Source: Marasmius tenuissimus (Eukaryota > Basidiomycota > Agaricomycetes > Agaricales > Marasmiaceae). Taken from it: a DNA stretch of 64,000 nt. Below, in pieces: positions 11,802 through 24,211 of this stretch (position 1 is the stretch's first letter; each line of letters begins with the position of its first letter). The position numbers and the translations under genes were made by a program. The notes under the pieces were generated by a model. It saw only the letters and a program-made list of their open reading frames with translations. It did not search any database and had not been told where the DNA came from. Location: the NCBI GenBank assembly GCA_029532415.1, contig JAQOTA010000058.1, forward strand, positions 1,302,001 to 1,366,000, in the 5' to 3' direction.

Positions 11802-12693
11802 ATGTCGAAACTTACCCTCTACTCCTTCCCTACTCCCAACGGTGTCCCCATCTCGATCTTTCTCGAGGAACTCGGTGTTTCTTACGACGTCGTAAAGATG
11901 TCCATCTCGGATAACGACATCGGAAAGGTCCACAACCAAGTCAAGTCGCCTTGGTTCTTGGAAATCAATCCCAACGGTCGTATCCCTGCGATCACCCACA
12001 ACGGATTTAACGTGTTCGAAACGAGTGCCATTCTCCTCTACCTCGCTGCCGAGTTCGACAAGGAGAACAAATTCAGTTTCCATCCAACCCAGAACCCTAA
12101 AGAGTACAGCGAGGTTCTACAGTGGCTCTTCTTCGCGGTATGTTTTATTATAGATTGTCCGATCGTCATCGATTGACGCATGTTACTCATTTAACTCATT
12201 TAGCACGGTGGTGTGGGACCCATGCAAGGCCAGGCTAACCACTTCGTCACGTACGCGAAAGAGAAGATGTATGTGTCCATTCCTCAATTGGCATGGCCTA
12301 GAGATCTTACCGACAGTTGTTTCCCACCAGCCCGTATGCCCAGAACCGTTACCTCAACGAGACGAAGAGGCTCTACGGCGTCCTTGAATCCCGTCTCTCG
12401 AAGCACAAGTACCTTGCAGGCGATAAGTACACCATAGCTGATATCAAGACTCATGGATGGTGGGTCTTTCATCCTTGAGGTAAATTCTCATGAATTGACC
12501 ATTCGTCTTAGGGTACGACGTGTCCATAGTCTGGGTATCGATCTCGCGGAATGGCCTAACCTCAAGGTATGCCTGGTTTCTTTTTAACGACCTCGACGGC
12601 TTCTTAGACTATACCCCAACCCTGCAGGACTGGACGGATCGCATCGAGGAGCGTGCTGCCGTTCAAAAGGGTCTCAAGATACCCGAGATTTGA
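11802..12693 (+). CDS. Glutathione S-transferase, Ure2-like class
   Basis: GSTs conjugate glutathione to electrophiles or act as glutathione-dependent reductases in the cytosol. The start at 11802 follows a C-rich leader and a nearby TATA box. The N-terminal thioredoxin-like domain has LTLYSFPTPNGVPISIFLEE, then SPWFLEINPNGRIPAITHN (cis-Pro region) and FETSAILLYLAAEFD (the ES-type glutathione contact is here TS). The helical C-terminal domain reads HGGVGPMQGQANHF, NRYLNETKRLYGVLESRL, LAGDKYTIADIKTHGWVRR and WTDRIEERAAVQKGLKIPEI, stop TGA at 12691-12693. Introns have GTATG-type donors. YTIADI and the overall layout are typical of fungal Ure2p-like GSTs. An in-frame Met lies upstream at 11619, but the 11802 start fits the family. 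Confidence 0.9.
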
Positions 12694-13035
12694 CTTCATG
12701 CGCTATAGTGTAGTTTTAGTTTGCTAGTTTCAAAACAGAACAACCTGTATATGTACTTACTGATCGGAATGGACTTCATCAGCTAACGACACAGGAGAGC
12801 GAAGATAGCATATTTGACATTCATTACAATCTCTGTTTTATCCACCATAGCTCTCCGAGGACGAGCAACAGTGGTAGAAATGACATAGAGCCTCGAACGA
12901 CAGGTATGGAGAGAACGTCATCGGGTCCAGGGAGTTACTAGAGAGCACTTGTATTGCTGGTGTAAGTGATAATAAATGATACATAGGTTAGGTTCTATAC
13001 AGGACTGTAGCCGCTACTCATACAGGGAATTAAGA
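12694..13035. other. Intergenic between convergent GST and ADE4
   Basis: The 342 bases between two converging stop codons must carry both 3' UTRs. An AATAAATGA run near 12969 could serve as a polyadenylation signal. I see nothing else. Confidence 0.4.
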
Positions 13036-15048
13036 TCACGAATGCCACGAGTTATGCAACCCGACGGTATCATCAGGTCCGTTCACAGGACCACTCCCAA
13101 TTACACCCTGCCCATTCACCAGTGTACTCGGGGGGTCTGCAATCCCAGTTTCCTCTGGAACACTCCTGACCTCTCGTCCCATAGTCTTGTTCCTCACATT
13201 GTCCGCGCGCATGCCCTCCAGGTGTGTCATGTACTGTTCGTCGACGCCACCCGTAACATACTCCCCGTGAAAACAGAGCAATCGAAGGCCTTGATATTCC
13301 GGTTGAGTTGCCTGACGGATTCGACTAGGTCAGGCATCGTTTGGAAGATGACAAGGTCTGCCCCAATAGCTGATGCAATGGAGTGGTCGTCCCTTCCATG
13401 TGCGACTAATTCCGAACGTGAAGGCATGTCAATACCGTAGACGTTTGGGAATCTAAGCCATGGGATGAGCGTTGCAAGTTGTGATGATTTGATTGGGGCA
13501 AACCTTATGGGTGGTGCACAACTGGCGACAATAACGTTTTTGGCTCCCACATCCTTCGCCATCTGAACGATTTCCTTCGAAGTTGTACCACGGACGATCG
13601 AGTCTAAACACCGTGTGAATTGGGAAATCTCAAGACACCTTCTCGCGGAGCTTACCGTCCACGATGAGAACGTTCTTTCCAGAGAACTCTAGTGCCATAG
13701 CATTGAGCTTCCTACGAACGTTCTTTTTCCTGGTATGCAACTTGTGAGTCCAATGCAAGTATGACCGGGGTTGCTGCCGTACCGCATCTGCTGCCCCGGC
13801 ATGATAAAAGTCCGGCCCACATAACGGTTCTTGACGAAGCCTTCACGGTAGGGTAGCTTGAGCTTCTGTGCGAGGTTTAAGGCCGCGACCCGCGAAGTAT
13901 CAGGTACCTGGCACACGGGTGGTATAAACGTCATGAGAGAAGACTGTCTCAACGGGCTGGGCTCACGGGAATGACCACGTCCACCGAAAGATTGTTCTCT
14001 GTCAGAACTCTTTGAACCTCATCTGCCAAGGCATCTCCCATGGCCATGCGACTCCTATACACGCTTATTCCATCGAGGACCGAGTCCGGGCGAGCGAAGT
14101 AAACGAATTCGAAGATATCTGGCGCGAAAGTAGCCGGTGCGGCGACTTGACGCCTTGACACATTGTTTCTGGTTATGATCACTGCTTCGCCTGTAAATCG
14201 AGGATTTCAATACAATATCCTGATTGATACGGATCTGTATACGTCCATACCTGGCTTGACATCGTCCCAGTCACTAAATCCACCAGCATCCGCAACAACA
14301 CTCTCACTGGCAAATATATAGTCGGTACCTGCCCCGGCCTTTCTCGAAGCCATACCGACGGGCCGAATGCCGTTAGGATCTCTGAACGCTATGATACCGA
14401 AACCGGCGAGCATCGCAACACAGGCATAGGCACCTTTACATTGACCCATGAGGGTCCCGATAGCGGTAAAGATATCTTCCTCGTTTATACGAAACTTTCC
14501 GGTTTTTTGAAGGTTATCCGCGAAGATATTGAGAAGCAATTCGGAATCGGAGGACGTGTTGATGTGTCGATGGGCAGTTGCGTCCATAAACTTCAATAGA
14601 GACGTGGTGTTTATCAAGTTTCCGTTCTGGTAACGTTCGCCACGGTCAGTCAGAGGTTCATGGGTACATAGGAGACCGCATACATGCGCGAAAACAATAC
14701 CGTACGGTGAGTTGACATAGAACGGTTGGGCTTCAGCATGGTTGAAGCTACCGGCGGTCGGATATCGAACTGGAGCTCGGATGTGAGACTCCAACGGACA
14801 ACAAACAAACTATACGACGTACCGTGCCCAATTCCCATTCCACCACTGAGGCTCCGGATAGCTTTTTCGTCGAAGATGTCACGAACCATGCCATTAGCTT
14901 TGCACTGGTAGAATCGACCTTTGGGCCCGCATGTTACGATACCACAGGCATCTTGTCCTCGATGCTGAAGCAACGATAAGCCTTCGCAAATTTCCGGTGC
15001 AGCATCTAAGCCGGTATCATGGAGGAGAAGACCAAGTATGCCACACAC
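13036..15048 (-). CDS. ADE4: Amidophosphoribosyltransferase, first step of purine synthesis, with apparent frameshift
   Basis: The enzyme converts PRPP and glutamine to phosphoribosylamine. [13 protein letters not shown] at 15048 supplies the nucleophilic Cys2, followed by [14 protein letters not shown]. Further exons give [40 protein letters not shown], then the PRTase half: [38 protein letters not shown] and the PRPP-binding [15 protein letters not shown]. An intron splits the codons just before VDDS, and a 57-base in-frame intron precedes NGNLIN. Near the C terminus, after FDCSVFTG, the conserved [16 protein letters not shown] lies in another frame. One G appears to be missing from the run at 13263-13266 (minus-strand GGGG where five are expected). 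The shifted frame ends at 13036. Confidence 0.92.
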
Positions 15049-15601
15049 TAATCCCAGGTGGTTAACCAGCTGGTTTTAGCGTCAATAAAAGATGACTCAC
15101 TCGGTAAGAGTAAGAAATGGCGCGTAGAATATGCCAGTGAGCGTGCAACACGAAGAGCACATCTTGAAAAAAAATTCTACCCCGCCGTTTGAAAAAAACG
15201 AGATCGATTAGCCGGGGAGCCCACGTGCGCCGGTATCCGGACCTTTGCTCCGGCAGTTGTGTCACCCAGAATGACTAATAGCCAACCTTCGCCTTACTGG
15301 CCCTAGTCTGACTTCTAAGGCCTAATTGAGGCGTAAGGTACTGGTTGGGCAAACATAGAGCTTAAATCCATATTTAGAGATGGAAGCCCCTATTGATTGT
15401 AAAATTAGCACACATTCCCTCGCCTGCTCACATTCCTCGGGGACGGACACGGACGCGAGAGTCTCTGAAACTCGGTGTTCCTGCGTTCACAGGGTATCCC
15501 ATATACCGATTCAATACCAGTGCCCATATTATTCGATAGAACCAAAGACCCATTAATACAAGCGTATAAGCTTACTGTAGTTGGTGGTTGTGCACCAGGC
15601 A
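15049..15601. other. Intergenic: ADE4 upstream region and WOPR 3' region
   Basis: Both neighbours are on the minus strand. This interval should hold the ADE4 promoter and the 3' UTR of the WOPR gene. An alternative minus-strand frame just after the WOPR stop reads DAQFQTFVMPGAQPPTT and ends at a GTAAGC. This could be an alternative last exon, but the WOPR family ending fits the earlier stop better. Confidence 0.35.
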
Positions 15602-16495
15602 TCACAAATGTCTGGAATTGAGCATCTGGATCATTCGATGGTCCTCTGGTAATCGGCTTCCATGTGAAAGTTGCGCAGGATTGTGGGCCATGTAATGACC
15701 CACAGTAGAGTAGAGGGGGGGTAAGGTAGCCGAAGGACTACTAGGAGCATAAGGAGCTCCACTACTTCCGGTCGCCTCATTTTTCGTTTTCCCTGCGCGG
15801 TACAGTCCTGGGGGCACGACGATTCTGGACAATACCGGATCGTGGTCGATGGTCGGTATCGTTGACAGATCGGCGTAGGTGAAGTAGGCAGTTATGTGCC
15901 ACTTCCTTAGTTTCGAGTTGGGTGAAGTAGAGACCCAAACCGAATAGGCCTGCTTTATAAGGCCTGTGTGGTTGCCCCCGCTCCTATTCTGATGGAGAAG
16001 AGCGGATGACGACGGTGGCGACCGAGATCCATCTACGAAACGGATTGTAGGAGACCTAAAGGTGATCAAGTTCAGCGCTCAAGACCGGCGCGTAATTATA
16101 AACGGTTACCGTTTATCTATTGACGGGCCACCATCAGTCTTCTCGTCATAGAACAGGTACGGCTAGTGCACTGTCAACTACCGTACCATTCGTCGTGCTC
16201 GGGAACATACCTCGCGCATACGCGATTGACCCCATACACGACCATCTGTTGCACAGCGTCAGGACGAGCCAAGATGCAGCACGGGAGGCGACTAACCTGT
16301 CCATCGCTTTAGACCTGACTCGTCTTCACTCTCTTCCCAGACGAATACAGCGCCGGAGCGTATGCACATAGATCGTTCAGCCTCATTCAGTCGCCGTGTA
16401 ATTGGCCGAAGTACGCCTAGCCTGACGGCTTCAAATACGGTATGCGCATCGCGGGCGTCGCGCAGATGAAGGCGTGAATGTGTTGGTTGTTGCAT
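15602..16495 (-). CDS. Gti1/Pac2 (WOPR-domain) transcriptional regulator
   Basis: WOPR proteins are fungal DNA-binding regulators of morphology and development (Wor1, Ryp1, Gti1, Pac2). The start at 16495 gives LHLRDARDAHTVFEAVRLG, LRPITRRLNEAERSM, IRSGAVFVWEESEDESGLKR and W, the first WOPR half. Short exons follow: DGRVWGQSRMRE, then PYLFYDEKTDGGPSIDKR. The second half reads GLIKQAYSVWV, KWHITAYFTYADLSTIPTID and VLSRIVVPPGLYR. The C-terminal tail ends EDHRMIQMLNSRHL, stop at 15602-15604. At about 225-235 residues it is short compared with Wor1, but similar small WOPR proteins occur in basidiomycetes. DNA-contact residues of the two conserved blocks appear present. Confidence 0.88.
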
Positions 16496-17443
16496 GAGGG
16501 ATAAGTGATGGAGATTGTGAGGCGGTCCTTGGGCTTTTTATCAGCTGGACGAGGCAACTTAGAGGAAATATGCACCATGAACTGAATAAAAGTCGCGTAA
16601 AGGGGCGTAATATCCAGGAACTCGGGATGTGAGTGTCCTCCGGTGACATGCGTGCCAGTCAGGCGAGTGTGAAGCGGTAGATTTGAGATAGCCTAGGACA
16701 CCCGTAAAGGATAAAGTATGTCCACGTCTTACGGGTCAGTGGAGGTTGCAGTTTCCCGGATGGTTTTACACGGGTGATCCGAAACAACGGATTTATGCAG
16801 TGACTAGTCGAGTGAGCTGAACCTTCTGCCTGCCCGCGTTCAATTGGCCTCCATAACGCGTGTTGGATTGACGTGGGATGTAGAACGGATGGCGGAGGAA
16901 ATTGACAACGGATTACACCTGAAAACATTGGAAAGGCATCGTATCTGCACGATTAGGAGAGAAATTGTTCAAGGTCGAAGGATTCAGTCTGTATAAACGC
17001 CGGCTCAATGACACGGTTCCTCTCACCGGTCCAAGCGTATAGATGACGATCTATGGGCAACGGGACGGGTTTAGTGAGATCTCGAATTCGGACTACGGCT
17101 CAGGTCAGAGATATGTACCTCATCAACCCCGCTGAAGGACCTATTGACTTACCTGAATCCGGAAAGTACCAAAAGCGACTGAATAGGTATCTGTGAGCTG
17201 GGAATCCCGATTATGACCGAAAGCGAAAGATAAGCACGTTGCTTCTCAAGTACTTGGCCTTGACGAAGACGAGAATGGGCAAGTTTGTTGCCAATGCGAG
17301 GTGCTGGATGCAGCGGCAGTGGACCTGAGTTTGACTGATTGCCGGCAAATGTGCCGCTCATGCTCGGGACACAGCTTTCCCACACTGACCTAAACCCTGT
17401 CTCCTCCATCCACATTCTTTCGTTCCATCCCACTGGCATTTAC
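16496..17443. promoter_or_regulatory. Divergent upstream region of the WOPR gene and Elongin A
   Basis: Nearly 950 bases separate two divergent start codons. A minus-strand open frame at 17149-17439 (95 residues, with a GTAAGT donor-like end) lies next to the Elongin start but has no recognisable motif. Large upstream regions are usual for developmental regulators. No specific operator was identified. Confidence 0.4.
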
Positions 17444-18712
17444 ATGGCTTCAGAAGGGGACACATTAAACCGTGGCGTTGGGTCCCTTGTCCACTTGTGT
17501 CAAAGAGGTTAGTTCTTCTGCTTATCCAAGAAATTTCCCACTCACTGTTTTCCAGTCGCCGTCAAACATGTAGACTGTACGAGATGAGATAACTCGACGT
17601 AATTGACCGCTAACTATTGGGACCAGCCATAACCAGTCTCGGAGACATGAACTATGACCTTGTGAAGCCCATACTCGAAGGATGCTCCGCGGAAACTTTA
17701 CTTCGACTAGAGAAAGCTTCTCCTGTACGTGTTTTGCCACGATTGCGTTGCTAAATCTGATTTCGGATTATTGCAGCACCTTCAGGAAGACACACAAGGT
17801 GGCCGAGACTCAATTTTTGAACTTGATTGTCCTAATAAAACTCGAACACCAAACAGAACTATGGAGAACGCTGTGTTCTAAACGCTTTCCTGTCGTTACG
17901 GAACGGTATAGAGAAGGAGAGAGCTCAGCACCCAAGTCGTGGAGGAATCACTATTATGTGCGTAACCTAACACTCATGAATTTACCTTGCACGGTGGCTT
18001 ACTTCTCTCAGACGCTGTTGAAAGAGGAAGAGCAACGTCTTGACGCAATTGGCTCAAAGATAAGGTCACAGCGCCTTGAAGCAGATGAAGGCAAGAAGGG
18101 ACGCGAAGTGAAATACATCGATCGCGCACCACCTCTAAAACGTGCAAGATGTATGTTCACAGTGAAACCACGTCTCACAAGTATTGACTATCTTTCCCAG
18201 GGGGCCCGCAACCTCCCAAGACTCTCTTCCAAAAAACTCGATCTGAGGCTTCGAAGATCCAGAAGACCATGTATACCTCGCGAATGATACCACCAATGCC
18301 TAAAGGACGAGATTACCGTTCTTCTGTCTCTCCTGCAGTGGGGGATCTGCTTCCCAAGCCGTCTCCCAGCTACACGAATCGTGTAACGGTGAACACTGTC
18401 ATTCGGCGACAATCAGTATCATCCGCTGCCTCTACTACTTCCGCAGCCGCTGCGCCAGTTGGAGGTCCTCCGTTACAAACGAACCCAAAGATAACATCAA
18501 CGACATCACAACTCACTCATACTTCTGGTACCACAACGAGTTGCCATAAACCTATCGATGAGTCCCATGCCCACAACAAGACTCCTGAATCGCCCTCTCC
18601 AGCATCCACACAATTCCCGCCACATCTCAAACCCCCTAATCCTATGAAGAAAGACCTCATGGCAACACTGTTCGTTCCAAAACATAAAGCTTACTCGCAG
18701 CGAACGAAATGA
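17444..18712 (+). CDS. Elongin A (RNA polymerase II transcription factor SIII subunit A)
   Basis: Elongin A stimulates Pol II elongation and can act in a cullin ubiquitin ligase that removes stalled polymerase. The start at 17444 gives MASEGDTLNRGVGSLVHLCQ and R. Splicing then restores HVDSITSLGDMNYDLVKPIL and EGCSAETLLRLEKASPHLQE, the BC-box/F-box-like region. LWRTLCSKRFPVVTERY, SSAPKSWRNHYY and LLKEEEQRLDAIGSKIRSQR follow, then EADEGKKGREVKYIDRAPPL with KRAR. The C-terminal part has PPKTLFQKTRSEASKIQKTM, a Ser/Thr/Pro-rich stretch and KKDLMATLFVPKHKAYSQRT, stop at 18710-18712. Length is about 330 residues, ordinary for the fungal family. Five or six introns, one using the acceptor GGGACCAG near 17626, are needed to keep the frame. 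Confidence 0.85.
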
Positions 18713-19305
18713 AGGCATCGCTTACTCTAGATTTACCCAACATACCATCTCGAACATTTGCAAAGTGTCACTGTTAGTACATTCATCCCATCGGATACTG
18801 TAGTCATTTTGTGGAGGACTGTATCATTACGAGCATATCTATCTCATTTATCCCATCGTGTACTATTACAGAGCCATGGTCCCTTTCAACCCACTTATCT
18901 GGGTTTGTCGTAATCTCATCCGGTCGTTTCTGAGAATGCCACTTTCATGCTTGTGTGAACGAGGCTTGATAGCCTGGGCCTGTCCTCATCCTCGGGGCCG
19001 TCTCATCGGCACGACATTGTCAGCGGACGAGGTCGCAACCAACATTGTCAACCCCTCGAAAATACAGATCTCCCGAGAAGCACAACAGCCTCAGATTTTC
19101 TCTCCGTGGTGTCGGTTTGGGATGGTTCGGTCCCACGTTCTCGCTCCCGCGAGCCATGCCATTTATGGTCTCTCGGTAGTCATTTTGGCGCTAACATATG
19201 TCAGAGGGCACACTAAGATTGAACTGGTCTTTGCGAGAGTTCATCAATCTAATTCTCTCGTGCCACATATCTTGAAGCTTGACATCCCGAGCACTTTGCA
19301 ACATC
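18713..19305. other. Intergenic downstream of Elongin A
   Basis: A plus-strand open frame (18858-19394, 178 codons) spans part of this stretch. It shows no motif, no splice structure and odd composition, so I treat it as chance. The region probably holds the Elongin A 3' UTR. Confidence 0.35.
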
Positions 19306-19990
19306 AAAACCATAATAAGGTTTGCCCCATCCCAAGAGTATTGGAATTGCGACAGCGGCGGAGCGAAGTTGTTGAAACACTGTTGAATGGATGATTCAAT
19401 ACATCATTCATCGGCCGATGAGATGGGAATTTCAGTATTTTCCTACGCGAAGAAGTAACGATGCCTAAAAACTCAATCGGCCAAGGCAAGTTGCTGAAGA
19501 TGACCGGTGGGCTGCTGAATGTAACCGGAACGTTTGTGTGATGCAAGGTAAGTTTCACATTTCCTGATAGAGGTTGTTCGGTGGCTTCGGGAAAGAATGC
19601 TGAACCCTAAAATATGTGCCCACTGAAAGGTTGTGCGTTTCACCGGGAAAGAGCAAGCGGCCCCTGTACCATGATCAATCCGGTGACTGTAACTTGCCCT
19701 GTCCTCTCAATAGGTACGGATCCGCGTTGTAGATGAGTTGTTTTGTACAGCTCCAACTCTCACGGAGCCCTCTTCCCGAGTTCCGATTGAGCCAGTCGTA
19801 TGGGTTCAAATTTGACGCAGCTATGAGCAGGGTACCGAGTGACGGCGGAGTTCGATAGAGACCAAAGGACAGGGGCCCGAACTCACGAGAGGGATAGTCG
19901 ACGTCGCCGCATATTCTAAAGCCGGTACATGTTGCTGAGAACTCGAGCAGACACGATTAGCAGCGTTGTACAATTTTTTTAGATGCTACG
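19306..19990 (-). CDS. Possible small spliced hypothetical protein
   Basis: Several minus-strand segments look coding and can be joined only loosely: CVKFEPIRLAQSELGKRAP (before a GTGAGA donor near 19763), TGQVTVTGLIMVQGPLALS, and GSAFFPEATEQPL with SGNVKLTLHHTNVPVTF and SNLPWPIEFLGIVTSS. Alternating hydrophobic residues suggest beta strands. The junction between the last two segments does not keep phase with the splice sites I can find, so the gene may be broken or my exon borders may be wrong. No family is recognised. Confidence 0.25.
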
Positions 19991-20451
19991 TCAACAAACG
20001 ATGTCAATAGATGATTTGGTCCAAAACAGAAAGGAAAGCCAGTAGGATATGCAAACAGAAGACATGAGAAAACACGTAACTATGAAAAGTGAAAAAGGTG
20101 TGGCTGTATAGATGCTGATTATTTAGATGCGTGCAAAGTATAGGTGATGGTGATGAGATATGGACGAGTGGAAGTCGTGGCGGAACTGAGAGCAAAACGA
20201 AGGAAAAGCCGAGATGTTTCTCTGGAGTAACCGATGATGGTTTGAATGCTAGTGCAACAGATTCGGACTCTTGATGGGATGCAGAAGTGGAAAGTGACCA
20301 GATGGACAGAAGTGAAATAGATGTGTTGGAGAATGAGATGTGGGGCAGAGGGACGGGCGGCCACGGAAATCTAAAGGGGGCCTGGTACGCAGCCAAGTAC
20401 TCTACAGCCGTCCTCGGGTCCTAGGAGAGGTGGAAGAGATTGATTGAGCCG
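19991..20451. other. Probable 3' UTR of the GID7 gene
   Basis: Downstream of the GID7 stop on the minus strand the sequence is pyrimidine-rich and T-rich in the transcribed sense. It contains overlapping low-complexity open frames that look like UTR rather than protein. Confidence 0.35.
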
Positions 20452-23400
20452 TTACAGGTGTTGTGGGTCGATGGGACCCTCCCCGTCCCAAACCTGCTTT
20501 GTCTTCCCTTTGCCTTTCCCACTGAGAGAAAAACTCCCGTCTGCTCCCCCGCGGGACGTCCCTGACGAATGGATACTGGAAGATGGACATCCATGTATGG
20601 CGATGTCCGGCTGATAAGCAGGTGCTTCCCAGATACGCACGGTACGGTCGTCAGAGCACGACGCGAACATCCTTCCATTCCTTGGGTTCCACACTACGGA
20701 ATTAACGCTTCCCTCGCCATGTCCCGAAAGAACTTCCAGAAGTGTGCCCGTATCGCGATGCCAGACGTATACATTCCCATCTGTCCGGAGTTGTCGAGTG
20801 AGCCGACTGCTATTCCTGACCAGGTACAGAGACAACGTTACCTTCACTTCCACTAACGACAAAATTACCATCGGTTCCCCCAAAGCAGCTCCTGATTACG
20901 TGCCGCCCCTGCCTCTGACCTGTGAATTTACGGGCCAGTCTCCCGAGATGGAGGTCCCAAAGGTGTATTTCCTAATGGAGAGAAGAGAAAAGGGACATAA
21001 GGAACGGACGCTGGTGACATTGAGAAATCGCCACATACATCGGGGGCGTGGTTGATCAACGCATAATCGGACTGCTGCGATACCTTGACACTAGTGAGTT
21101 CCCCGTCCAATCGTATCGACCTGCCAACAGGGAAAAAGAGTTTGTCAGCGGAAGCCGGAATGTTACTAATCAAGTGCAAGGAAGAAAAACCGATGCCAGC
21201 CTCTGAGGTAGCAAATCATGCCATCCGAGGGGCGTCGAAAGCAACGAACAAATTGACCGCTTGAATAAAGGAGAAAAGATGAAGATCACGTACGACTCAA
21301 CCTCTCGAGTAGGATACTCGTAGATCACCATCCTGTTCTCCGTTTTAATCCCTGTCGGGGGTTGCGTTCCTCCCTGTGAATTAGGTGGCGCGCCTCCATT
21401 CGCTCTTCGCGTCGTTGAATCGTAGTGTCCTGTTTGGTTCATCCCAATAGTCACGACTTTGGTCAGATCTGGAGTTACAGCCAGTCCTGTAATGCGAATG
21501 GCGGTCGGACCCCAGGAAGAGCTATTTGCGCCAGCTTGATCCTGATGGGAATTGGTGAGAACAGGAAGAACAATTATCAACTCAATACTGACCCATTGTA
21601 TGATTTTCCTGTCCAACGCCGCGGAAAGGAACCCACTACCATCAGGTAGCCATGCGAGTGCAGTGACGGTCTCTGTGTGCTCGTCTAACGTCCGGAGGCA
21701 TACTCCCGTCTGGAAGGACGGAGCATCAATAAGATTCGACCCCGAAGAGTGAAGGCGAAGCAGTTGGCTTGAGCTTACCTTAACAACCCATATCTTGATG
21801 TAGTTCTCTGAACTCGTGAGTAACAGTTCATCGTCCAGAGACCATGCCAGACACCCCACAGGATATGGATGGTCTCGCAAAGTTTTGAAGTCCTCCCATT
21901 CCCCGTTGTCCTGTGAAAGAGATGCGCATCTTGAGCTTTTCCCCCGGATTAGGATGAGCAAAAGCGGACACATACCTTAACCTTCCAGATGATAGCAGTC
22001 TTATCTCTACTGGCACTGGCCAGTAGTGTCCCATCATGACTCCACTCCAAATTCCACACCTCGTCCCCATGCCCTGTCAGAATGTTTGTCGTTGTCCTCG
22101 GGAACCCGACCTTGTCGCATCGATGGTCTGTATAAAGCGAAAATGGCGTCATACTCGGAGGTGTATTATGGTAAATGCACCGTTGGAGTTGGTATGTATG
22201 AGCTTGTTCAAGGAGAGTAAGGAAACGACGGCGAGGAATCATTACGGAAGGAGGGATATATCCTACGAATACGACTCAGCACTGAGGGACGGGAGGGTAG
22301 AAAGACCTACTCACGTTGTAAATCGTTCAATAGAAGTTGTCTAGAAGTCCCAGATGCGCCATCCCAGCCGGCTCGATGTCGTATATCTTCCGGCTCCGAG
22401 CACATAATTAGACTGTCAAGAGAGCGAAATGGTTCAATCCCTCACGAAATTTGCACGCAGCGTCGTGAGACGCATACCTTGTGAGACTGTGAAGCACATC
22501 GGTATCCACGCTATAAGGAGTCAACTCGTTTCTTAGAACCTGCAGTGCTGAATGCGTCTTCTTGGCTTCCAGGAGTTCTAAGTATTTCTGCCTGCTTATC
22601 AGGAGCCTCACGTTCTGGGGAAGTAAAGGTGAGTCCTGCGCGGTTCACAAAGAATTGGATTCGAGTCAGAGAAAAAAGCAGAATACGAACCATCATCTCA
22701 TGTTCATCTATCATTCCCATTCTCGATAACGCCGCCTCAGCCTTTCCCCAGTTACCCATCAATACATGATCCCGGAAGCTTCGTGCTTCTGAAGACTCCA
22801 TGGTATATCCTGACTCTGCCTCGAGTGTCGCCGCAGATTCCCTTTTTGGACAGACCATGAGAATGACCGTTAGTCGCGAATGTGATCCAAAGAAGGCTTT
22901 GTGAAACGCACATATATCCCACGTCTCTCAAGCCTTGCAACAGCAGCCTCACAAATTCTTCCCTATTGACACCCACATCCGCATCTTCGTACAGCAGATC
23001 TCCGGGCAAACTGACTCTCGCAATTGCTGATGCGGGGCTCTTCCCGCGTTTGTGCACCCCATTGCTACTACCTCCGGCTACCCCGGACCCGACGCTAAAT
23101 CCATTCGCCCCAAGGTGACTCTTTCCGTTTGAATACACCCCGTTAGTCGAGCTTGAGCCGGAAACGTTATGAGCATTATTGGTAGAGCCATCATTGAGCG
23201 GCGTCCCCCTCAAAGCGGAACCTGAGCTCGAGGGATCGGGGGACGTCAATAACGAGTTCGCCGGGTATTCTTGGGATTGGTCGTCGGATTCTGTCAATCT
23301 CATAGTGTTGGTAGTCAAAGATTGTGGGAGTGCTGAGTTGGAGGTTGGGATTGGAATTGGGCTTGAAACGGAAGTTGAGGTGGAGTGAGTGGTACTTGGG

Positions 23401-23832
23401 CTACCGATCCGTTGTCTCTTGCGAGCTCTTGGACTGTCAACGTCTGATAGACAAAGTAAAGAAAAACGAGGTAAGTCAGAAGATGTAACCAGATAGAAAC
23501 TACAAACAGAATTTATTAGTATGCTCACCGACGTTGCTACTCTCGTCGAGCTCTGGCTCTATCTCTTCTCTGGTACGGGTCGCAGGAATAAGACTCGATG
23601 CGGATAGTCGATACTCTGCTGTAGCTGTATTCAAGGGGTTCGCTGGTGGTTCCAGAGCTTGTGAATGAGGATGACGAGGTGGAGAGCCTCGCGCAGAATT
23701 TGTGTGAGTAATGGGATCAATGGTGACGATTTCGGTTATCAGAAACGAGCAAAGAGGTCGGGGCGAGGCGAGAGCAATTCGGAAAGACTTGCTCAGGACT
23801 GGCTCAGAGCATTCGATAGCGAAAAAAGACAA
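20452..23832 (-). CDS. GID7: GID7/WDR26-type LisH-CTLH-WD40 subunit of the GID/CTLH E3 ligase
   Basis: This subunit organises the GID/CTLH ubiquitin ligase that, in yeast, degrades gluconeogenic enzymes. The N terminus is Ser/Pro-rich and holds the basic motif [11 protein letters not shown]. Then [19 protein letters not shown] (LisH) and [20 protein letters not shown] followed by [17 protein letters not shown] (CTLH) lead to [20 protein letters not shown] and RNELTPYS. The WD40 domain follows: [99 protein letters not shown] and [20 protein letters not shown], ending VRIWEA. A low-complexity tail ([16 protein letters not shown]) ends at 20452. The start at 23832 is the only in-frame Met in the first exon. 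Many short introns are present. Confidence 0.88.
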
Positions 23833-24211
23833 GGGAAATGGTAAGGGTGTGTAACAAGGCTTATAGTCACTCTACAGGGTCATGCTTGCCTGCCTGCCAC
23901 CAGCGCCAATGCCGCGTTCCTTCAAACTCTCGCGTGCCAACTTTTCACACGCCCGCCCCTCGTCCAACATCAACAATGTGCTTTTGTTTTAACCTCGACA
24001 TAGCTCCTCTCTCCGAGTTCTCTGGAAACAGCTCACACAAAAAAGAACAACAAAAGCGAAAATTATACTTGCACTAAATATCTGGCAGCCCCTCGTCTAT
24101 CGAGTTGCCTCGAGGAGCCCGAGGTATTCAAATTGCAACACTGCAACGGATTATCATCCGAGGATCTTTCCTCGTGCTCTTCTATATCTGGCGTCTTGGA
24201 GTGGCCTGCGT
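23833..24211. promoter_or_regulatory. GID7 upstream region
   Basis: This is the sequence between the GID7 start and the foldback element at 24212. It should contain the promoter and 5' UTR. No distinct motif was recognised. Confidence 0.35.

Noticed and set aside
17149..17439. Minus-strand gene starting beside Elongin A
   Set aside because: It ends at a donor-like GTAAGT but no downstream exon with a recognisable product could be found. It is most likely promoter sequence.
18858..19394. 178-codon plus-strand open frame
   Set aside because: No motif, start context or splice structure; odd composition; the opposite strand has segments with better coding character.
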